Source: CALKXV01 sp964632495 (GTDB lineage Bacteria; Pseudomonadota; Alphaproteobacteria; Rhodobacterales; Rhodobacteraceae). From it: 19,461 bases of DNA. The stretch covers positions 1 to 19,461 of the forward strand of contig CAZWDS010000055.1 of NCBI GenBank assembly GCA_964632495.1, written 5' to 3'. Of the stretch, positions 14,749-19,461 are shown one piece after another; position 1 is the first letter of the stretch; each line of letters opens with the position of its first letter. The position numbers and the translations under genes were made by a program. The notes below the pieces were generated by a model that was given only the letters and a program-made list of their open reading frames with translations, ran no database searches and was not told the DNA's origin.

Positions 14749-15549
14749 ATGCTGAAAAGACTACTTATCACAGGTGCGGCTGGTGGACTGGGCACCGCTA
14801 TGCGCCCCCGCTTGGGTCACCTTGCAGACACCATCCGCCTGTCCGACATGGCTGATCTGGGCGCGGCAGGACCAAACGAAGAAATCGTGCAATGCGATCT
14901 GACCGACAAGGCCGCCGTTGAAGCCTTGGTCGATGGCTGCGACGGTGTTTTGCATCTGGGCGGCAAATCCATCGAAGGGTCTTGGGAGGTGATCAAAGCC
15001 TCGAACATCGACGGCGTCGTTAATCTTTATGAAGCCGCGCGTAAAACGAACAATCCCCGGATCATTTTCGCCAGCTCGAACCACGTCATCGGGTTTTATC
15101 CTCAGACCGAACGGCTGGACGCCGCATCACCCATGCGCCCCGACAGTCTTTATGGCGTGTCCAAGGTGTTCGGCGAGGCCATGGCCTCGATGTACCACGA
15201 CAAGTTTGGGATCGAGACAGCTTTGGTGCGCATCGGGTCCTGCTTTCCCGAACCCGCGAACCACCGGATGTTGTCCACCTGGATGAGCTATGATGACTTC
15301 ACGCGCCTGATCGAACGGGTCTTTGCCGTCGAAACCTTGGGGTGCCCGATCATCTATGGGGCCTCGGACAACGACGCAGGTTGGTGGGACAACAGCGCAG
15401 TGGACCACTTGGGTTGGCAGCCGCAGGACAATTCCGAACCTTACCGCGCCGGGTTGGATGCACGCATGGAAATGCCCGGACCGGATGACCCGACTGTGAA
15501 GTTCCAAGGCGGCACCTTTGCATCAGGCGGGATCGTGGAAGACGATTAA
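14749..15549 (+). CDS. udh: Uronate dehydrogenase
   Basis: NAD-dependent extended SDR of 266 residues, almost the length of Agrobacterium Udh (265), to which it is strikingly similar along its whole length. It is expected to oxidise D-glucuronate and D-galacturonate at C1 to aldarolactones. The NAD motif GAAGGLG (9-15), substrate-contact S110-N111-H112 in FASSNHVIGFYPQTERL, catalytic Y135 and K139 (YGVSK) and R173 in EPANHRMLS all match known Udh residues. NDAGWWDNS and the C-terminal VKFQGGTF are further Udh hallmarks. The start at 14749 has an AAAGGA ribosome site; an in-frame ATG at 14719 lies inside the preceding gene and is less likely. Last gene of the operon; its stop overlaps that of the convergent gene. 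Confidence 0.92.
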   Translation: MLKRLLITGAAGGLGTAMRPRLGHLADTIRLSDMADLGAAGPNEEIVQCDLTDKAAVEALVDGCDGVLHLGGKSIEGSWEVIKASNIDGVVNLYEAARKTNNPRIIFASSNHVIGFYPQTERLDAASPMRPDSLYGVSKVFGEAMASMYHDKFGIETALVRIGSCFPEPANHRMLSTWMSYDDFTRLIERVFAVETLGCPIIYGASDNDAGWWDNSAVDHLGWQPQDNSEPYRAGLDARMEMPGPDDPTVKFQGGTFASGGIVEDD

Positions 15550-16646
15550 CCTTCGTTAATCAAGCCAAGCACGGCATTCGTGACCGCCTTGGTGCCCATG
15601 TCGCCGCCAAATTCCATCGGCCTCAGCAGGTTTTGCGCAAACCCATTTTCCACTGCCTGATCAATCGCTTCTGCGGCTTTTCCAAGACTGTCGTCACCCG
15701 TTTTCTCGGCCAGATAATCCAGCATCAACCCGCCGGACAGGATCGCCGCCAAGGGGTTCGCCTTGTCTTGCCCCATGATATCGGGCGCCGAGCCATGGGC
15801 CGGTTGGAACAGCCCGATCTTGTCGCCAATCTCCGCGCAAGCCGCCATCCCCATGCCGCCAACCAGACCACCGGCCAGATCAGACAGGATGTCGCCGAAC
15901 ATGTTTTCCATGACCATCACATCAAATTCCCAAGGCTGGCGGATCAGGTCCAAAGCTTGCGCGTCCACATAGTTATACCCTGTCTCGATCTCGGGGTATT
16001 TGGGCGCGATTTCATCGAAGATTTTGCGAAAGAACGCCATCGAGGCAAAGACGTTGGCCTTATCAACACAGGTTAACCGTCCGGGCTTGCCCCGCTCTTT
16101 GCGCCGCTGCGCCAGACGGAACCCGAAATGGTGCAGCTTTTCCGTCGTGGCGCGCGTGATCCGCATCGTGTCGCGCACTTCGTCATCGCCGCGAATGTCA
16201 CTGCGACCATGGGCGGCGGCGGAATAGAACAGGCCTTCGGTGGATTCGCGCAGAATGATCATGTCAATCCCAGCCGCACGCGGGTCGGCCAGTTTTTGGG
16301 GCGCGTTCGGATAGGCTTTGACCGGACGCACCCCGGCGTACAGACCGAACCGGTCGCGCAACCTTAAGTGTGGCGAAATCTCGGTGCCGTCTTCGTGGCG
16401 CACCGATGGCAGGCCAATCGCGCCCAGAAAGATCGCGTCCATCTCGCCAGCCCGCTCTTCCCCGCCGGGTTCGATATCTACGCCTCTGTCTTGGAAGTAC
16501 CCGGCACCTGACTGTATCTCGTGATAGTCCAAACCTCTGGCACCGGTCTTTTCCAGCGCCGCGTCGACAATCGCCAGTGTTGCGTCGGTCACATCGACGC
16601 CAATTCCGTCGCCTTTGATCACGGCGATTTGCAGGTTGGAAGTCAT
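15546..16646 (-). CDS. Beta-decarboxylating dehydrogenase (isocitrate/isopropylmalate/tartrate DH family)
   Basis: A 366-residue member of the isocitrate/isopropylmalate dehydrogenase fold. It shows IKGDGIGVDV at the N-terminus, LRDRFGLYAGVRPVKAYP in the substrate site, the metal/substrate segment MENMFGDILSDLAGGLVGGMG and the NAD loop FQPAHGSAPDIMGQDKANP. The substrate-specificity segment reads RESTEGLFYS, unlike LeuB, and nearer to tartrate/D-malate or uncharacterised members. It should oxidise a 2-hydroxy acid with a 3-carboxylate using NAD, with or without decarboxylation. The ATG at 16646 follows AGGAT, 12 bp after the gntR stop, so both genes form one minus-strand unit. A role in tartrate or branched hydroxy-acid catabolism is an inference. 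Confidence 0.82.
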   Translation of the reverse strand: MTSNLQIAVIKGDGIGVDVTDATLAIVDAALEKTGARGLDYHEIQSGAGYFQDRGVDIEPGGEERAGEMDAIFLGAIGLPSVRHEDGTEISPHLRLRDRFGLYAGVRPVKAYPNAPQKLADPRAAGIDMIILRESTEGLFYSAAAHGRSDIRGDDEVRDTMRITRATTEKLHHFGFRLAQRRKERGKPGRLTCVDKANVFASMAFFRKIFDEIAPKYPEIETGYNYVDAQALDLIRQPWEFDVMVMENMFGDILSDLAGGLVGGMGMAACAEIGDKIGLFQPAHGSAPDIMGQDKANPLAAILSGGLMLDYLAEKTGDDSLGKAAEAIDQAVENGFAQNLLRPMEFGGDMGTKAVTNAVLGLINEG

Positions 16647-16658
16647 CTTAAGATCCTG

Positions 16659-17333
16659 TCACAGCTGTCCAAGTTTATAGGTATCCAGAACCACAAGGAT
16701 TTCGACAGCCGCCCGTTGACGGTGCTGGCGAAAAGCCTTGCGTACGGCATCGGCATCGCCCGCGCGCAAGTGCTCTAGAATGGTTCGATGTTCTTGCGTT
16801 GATTTTCGCGGCAACTCCCGCATCCGAAGCGTCAGCATGCGAGCGCGGTGCGCCTGATCGCAAAGCGCCGTGACGATGCGCGTCAGCCGTTGGTTGCCCT
16901 GTAAGTCCAGCAACATGGTGTGAAACCGGTCATCGGCTTCGGCCCATGCGTCCAGATCTTCGGTCGCCAAGGCAAGTTCCATGTCCTGCGTTGCCGCTTC
17001 TAACGGGACAAGCGTTTCGTTGGTCGGTTTTGTCAACGCAAACGCCGCTGCGGCGTCGGGTTCAAGCGCGGTCAGGATGTCGTAGATTTCGCGCATATCC
17101 GAACTGTTGATCGGCAAAACGCGCGCGCCGCGACGCGGGATCAGCTCGACCAGACCATCGGCGGCCAAACGGATCAAAGCTTCGCGCACGGGTGTCCGGC
17201 TCATCCCAAGATGCAGGGCGATTTCGGGTTCTGTTGCTTGAAAACCGGGGGGCATACGATTGGCGCGGATCTCGGATTTCAGTTGCGCATAGGCGTCCGA
17301 CACGCGACTTGTTTTCAGAACAGGTTTTGCCAT
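16659..17333 (-). CDS. GntR-family (FadR subfamily, FCD domain) transcriptional regulator
   Basis: Second GntR regulator of the window, 224 residues. The winged helix occupies about residues 10-75, with TEPEIALHLGMSRTPVREALIRLAADGLVE as its core. The FCD domain follows with D134, H138, H182 and H204 as candidate metal ligands. It resembles the first GntR only at family level. It is cotranscribed with the dehydrogenase gene downstream and divergent from a Gfo/Idh/MocA gene. The perfect palindrome at 17393-17408 in the shared promoter gap is the obvious operator. It may also control the M20/ABC/udh operon, though I found no copy of that palindrome there. Confidence 0.88.
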   Translation of the reverse strand: MAKPVLKTSRVSDAYAQLKSEIRANRMPPGFQATEPEIALHLGMSRTPVREALIRLAADGLVELIPRRGARVLPINSSDMREIYDILTALEPDAAAAFALTKPTNETLVPLEAATQDMELALATEDLDAWAEADDRFHTMLLDLQGNQRLTRIVTALCDQAHRARMLTLRMRELPRKSTQEHRTILEHLRAGDADAVRKAFRQHRQRAAVEILVVLDTYKLGQL

Positions 17334-17359
17334 CCGGCCTCTCGTTCGTGATTGATTGC

Positions 17360-17387
17360 ATCAAACATGCGCATTACACATTGTCAA
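17360..17387 (-). promoter_or_regulatory. Candidate promoter of the second gntR unit
   Basis: On the minus strand a perfect -35 box TTGACA (17387-17382) is followed after 16 bases by TTTGAT (17365-17360), four of six matches to the -10 consensus. It is correctly placed 27 bases upstream of the gntR start codon and adjoins the palindrome at 17393-17408. Confidence 0.4.
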
Positions 17388-17392
17388 ATACA

Positions 17393-17408
17393 TTAACGTA
17401 TACGTTAA
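17393..17408. promoter_or_regulatory. Perfect 16-bp palindrome, likely operator of the second GntR
   Basis: TTAACGTATACGTTAA is identical to its reverse complement. It stands between the divergent gntR and Gfo/Idh/MocA genes, five bases from the gntR -35 box. A GTATAC centre is common in GntR/FCD operators. Binding by the adjacent regulator is inferred from position. Confidence 0.65.
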
Positions 17409-17468
17409 ACGCAGAGCGAAACCAAAAGGTTCCAACAAAATGAGCTGTTTCAACAAGGGGCCCAAACC

Positions 17469-18488
17469 ATGACCAAGCCGTTCCGCGTGGCCTGCCTTGG
17501 GGCCGGGTATTTCAGCCGATTTCACTATGATGCGTGGCACCGGATCGCAGGCGCAACACTGGTGGCTTCGGTGGATCAAGACATTGCAAAAGCCAAAGCA
17601 ACCGACCTGCCCGCTTATGCAACACTAGAGACAATGCTGGCCGATCATGCGCCTGATGTTATCGATATCATCACGCCGCCTGCCACACATCTGGCGACCA
17701 TCCGCGCCGCCTTGGACGCCACCCCCAGGGTGATCATTTGTCAAAAACCGTTTTGCGCTGATCTGGCCGAGGCCGAAGAAGCAGCGCGTCTGGCAGCTTT
17801 GGCCAACATCCCGCTGATCATCCACGAGAACTTTCGGTTCCAACCCTGGTACCGGCACATCAAATCCGAGATCGAACAAGGAACGATTGGCGATGTTCTG
17901 CAACTTACCTTCCGCCTGCGTCCCGGCGATGGTCAGGGGCCTGACGCCTATTTGGCGCGGCAACCGTACTTTCAGACTATGGAGCGGTTCCTGATCCACG
18001 AAACGGGCGTTCATTTCATCGACACCTTCCGCTATCTGATGGGCGAACCCGCGGCTGTAATGGCTGATCTGCGTCGTTTGAATCCGGCGATCAAAGGGGA
18101 AGACGCGGGGCTTGTCGTTTTTGCCTATCCCGGCGGACGTCGCGCAACATTTGATGGCAACCGTCTTTTGGATCACGGCGCACGAAACACGCGCTGCACA
18201 ATGGGCGAAGCTTTGGTCGAAGGGACTAAAGGCGCGTTGATGCTATTTGGCGATGGCTCGGTTCATTTGCGCAGGTTCGGTCAGACCGAACTCGAAGAGC
18301 GCCGCCCGCCCGGACCGGAGGATGGGTTTGGCGGCGATTGCGTGTTTCACTTGCAATCCCATGTGGTGGCTGGTCTGAACGGACGCCAAGCTTTGGAGAA
18401 CACCGCCGCCGAGTATCTGCCCGTGATGCGTCAAGAGGCAGCGATCTATCAGTCATCGTCCGAGAGCCGCTGGATCAATCTTCGGTGA
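17469..18488 (+). CDS. Gfo/Idh/MocA family oxidoreductase
   Basis: A 339-residue NAD(P)-dependent sugar/polyol/acid oxidoreductase. The Rossmann motif GAGYFSRFH (11-19) opens the N-terminal domain. The catalytic lysine K93 is in QKP, where the family usually has EKP. The C-terminal domain carries the HETGVHFIDTFRYLMGEP segment with H182 and D185, the family's usual catalytic pair. Substrates of the family range from inositols and sugars to hydroxy acids, so none can be assigned. It has an AAGGGG ribosome site and is divergent from the second gntR, from whose promoter gap it is probably regulated. No other gene follows in the same unit, as a 208-bp gap separates it from the Mrp antiporter gene. 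Confidence 0.88.
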   Translation: MTKPFRVACLGAGYFSRFHYDAWHRIAGATLVASVDQDIAKAKATDLPAYATLETMLADHAPDVIDIITPPATHLATIRAALDATPRVIICQKPFCADLAEAEEAARLAALANIPLIIHENFRFQPWYRHIKSEIEQGTIGDVLQLTFRLRPGDGQGPDAYLARQPYFQTMERFLIHETGVHFIDTFRYLMGEPAAVMADLRRLNPAIKGEDAGLVVFAYPGGRRATFDGNRLLDHGARNTRCTMGEALVEGTKGALMLFGDGSVHLRRFGQTELEERRPPGPEDGFGGDCVFHLQSHVVAGLNGRQALENTAAEYLPVMRQEAAIYQSSSESRWINLR

Positions 18489-18498
18489 CCTTTCGCAA

Positions 18499-18541
18499 CG
18501 CACAAAACGTTTCGGTATTTGCACTCGGTCCGTCTTGTGCG
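18499..18541 (+). terminator. Possible stem-loop after the Gfo/Idh gene
   Basis: CGCACAA (18499-18505) pairs with TTGTGCG (18535-18541), seven base pairs around a 29-base loop, beginning 11 bases after the stop codon. No T-run follows, so termination here is only a possibility. Confidence 0.2.
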
Positions 18542-18582
18542 AAACAGGGAAAAGGGATTGACCATCAGGAGGAGGCCCGGAG

Positions 18583-18687
18583 GTGGGACCAACCGACGCA
18601 TCAAGCGCCGACGCGATCACTTTTGCTTGCATAAATCAATTTGCAAACCACCTTTCTGCGGGGCAGTTTAGCCGCCGGGTGAAATAG
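18583..18687 (+). CDS. Possible small ORF (34 residues) upstream of mrpA
   Basis: A GTG at 18583 stands seven bases behind AGGAGGAGG (18567-18575), the strongest ribosome site in the window. The frame stays open for 34 codons to a TAG at 18685-18687, nine bases before the antiporter start. The peptide begins MGPTDASSADAITFACINQ and has no membrane segment or family I know. It may be a leader peptide coupled to the antiporter gene, or the purine run may be chance. Confidence 0.3.
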   Translation: MGPTDASSADAITFACINQFANHLSAGQFSRRVK

Positions 18688-18696
18688 GGTCGTAAC

Positions 18697-19461
18697 GTGT
18701 CACTTTTCCTTATAGTCGCATTGCCGTTTTTTGGCGCGCTTTTGCCGGGCGTGATGAACTCGGCCGGACGCGCCGCCTGTGCGGGTGTGACCTTTGTTGT
18801 CACGCTGGCCGCTTTCGTCGGGCTTTTGACCAACCTTCCCACCGTTTTGGCCGGAGACGTTGTGATGGCGCGGATCGATTGGATCCCGTCATTGGGTCTA
18901 AACTTCACGCTGATGCTGGATGGCTTGGGCTTTTTCTTTGCGCTTTTGATCCTTGGGATCGGGCTTTTGATCATCGCCTATGCGCGCCACTACCTAAGTC
19001 GCGACGACCATATGGGCGAGTTTTTCACCTATCTTCTGCTATTCCAAGGCGCGATGGTCGGGATTGTTCTAAGTGATAACATACTGTTGTTGCTTGTGTT
19101 TTGGGAATTGACCTCGCTGTCCTCGTTCCTGTTGATCGGCTACTGGAAGCATCTGCCCGAAGGTCGCCAAGGCGCGCGGATGGCGCTGACGGTGACGGGC
19201 ATGGGCGGGTTGGCGATGATCGGTGGGATGCTGATCCTTGGCCAGATCGTGGGCAGCTATGATCTGAGCGTCATCCTTCAGAACCGTGACTTGATCCAAG
19301 AGTCACCTTGGTATCTGCCCGCTTTGATCCTGATCCTTTTGGGATGTTTCACCAAGTCAGCGCAATTCCCGTTCCACTTCTGGCTGCCTCACGCCATGGC
19401 CGCGCCGACGCCTGTGTCGGCCTATCTGCACTCGGCCACCATGGTCAAAGCGGGCATCTTT
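18697..19461 (+). CDS. mrpA: Mrp-type Na+/H+ antiporter subunit A, 5' part only
   Basis: First 255 residues of a large polytopic membrane protein (full MrpA/PhaA is about 770-980 residues). Membrane helices follow one another from the first residues. The segment LLLVFWELTSLSSFLLIGYW holds E137, and GCFTKSAQFPFHFWLPHAMAAPTPVSAYLHSATMVKAGIF holds K220 and K251. These align, three residues earlier, with the conserved E140, K223 and K254 of Bacillus MrpA that lie on the ion path shared with NuoL-type complex I subunits. The GTG at 18697 is the only start that fits: an in-frame TAG-free ATG is absent nearby and the protein begins with a helix at once. The gene belongs to an ion-homeostasis operon that continues to the right and is functionally separate from the catabolic genes. 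Confidence 0.9.
   Translation, partial: MSLFLIVALPFFGALLPGVMNSAGRAACAGVTFVVTLAAFVGLLTNLPTVLAGDVVMARIDWIPSLGLNFTLMLDGLGFFFALLILGIGLLIIAYARHYLSRDDHMGEFFTYLLLFQGAMVGIVLSDNILLLLVFWELTSLSSFLLIGYWKHLPEGRQGARMALTVTGMGGLAMIGGMLILGQIVGSYDLSVILQNRDLIQESPWYLPALILILLGCFTKSAQFPFHFWLPHAMAAPTPVSAYLHSATMVKAGIF

Noticed and set aside
18589..18660. Mobile-element remnant or attachment site at the catabolic/antiporter border
   Set aside because: I saw no direct repeats, tRNA gene, integrase or terminal repeats; the change of function is probably an ordinary operon boundary.

Overview
The window looks like chromosomal DNA of a marine alphaproteobacterium, most likely a Rhodobacterales (Roseobacter-group) member. 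The grounds are indirect: moderately high GC, tight ATGA-type gene overlaps, a TRAP solute receptor, FCD-type GntR regulators, a uronate dehydrogenase very close to the Agrobacterium enzyme, and an Mrp-type antiporter at the edge. It is a carbon-catabolism region for acid sugars (uronates, aldonates, aldarates). I see no insertion sequences, CRISPR, rRNA or tRNA genes.

Left block (1-6217). On the minus strand, a mandelate-racemase-type acid-sugar dehydratase, a zinc polyol/aldonate dehydrogenase and KduD form one operon. Further left are an unrecognised 150-residue protein and the 5' part of a TRAP solute receptor gene. Divergent on the plus strand are a GntR/FCD repressor and, by ATGA overlap, a 2-keto-3-deoxygluconate (KDG) kinase. 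A GntR-type operator, TTTTGGTATGACCAAAA, stands upstream of the TRAP receptor, and two variants of it flank the divergent dehydratase/gntR promoters. Together these describe a regulon: TRAP uptake of an acid sugar, oxidation and dehydration to KDG or 5-keto-KDG, reduction by KduD, and phosphorylation to KDPG.

Middle block (6218-15549, plus strand). A tightly packed operon carries an M20 amidohydrolase, a complete Dpp/Opp-type ABC importer (receptor, two permeases and one fused double ATPase), an aldehyde dehydrogenase, an SDR dehydrogenase and uronate dehydrogenase. A peptide-type importer with an amidase and uronate dehydrogenase suggests uptake of an amide-linked or otherwise conjugated uronic acid, cleavage inside the cell and oxidation to an aldaric acid. 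The true substrate is not known from sequence.

Right block (15546-19461). A beta-decarboxylating (tartrate/isopropylmalate-type) dehydrogenase and a second GntR/FCD regulator are on the minus strand. The dehydrogenase meets uronate dehydrogenase tail to tail with overlapping stop codons. A Gfo/Idh/MocA oxidoreductase is divergent from the regulator, and the 135-bp gap between them holds a perfect 16-bp palindrome. After a 208-bp spacer with a possible small ORF, the catabolic region ends and the gene for Mrp antiporter subunit A begins; it runs off the window.

Genes for KDPG aldolase, aldarolactonase and 5-keto-4-deoxyglucarate dehydratase are not in the window, so neither pathway is complete here.
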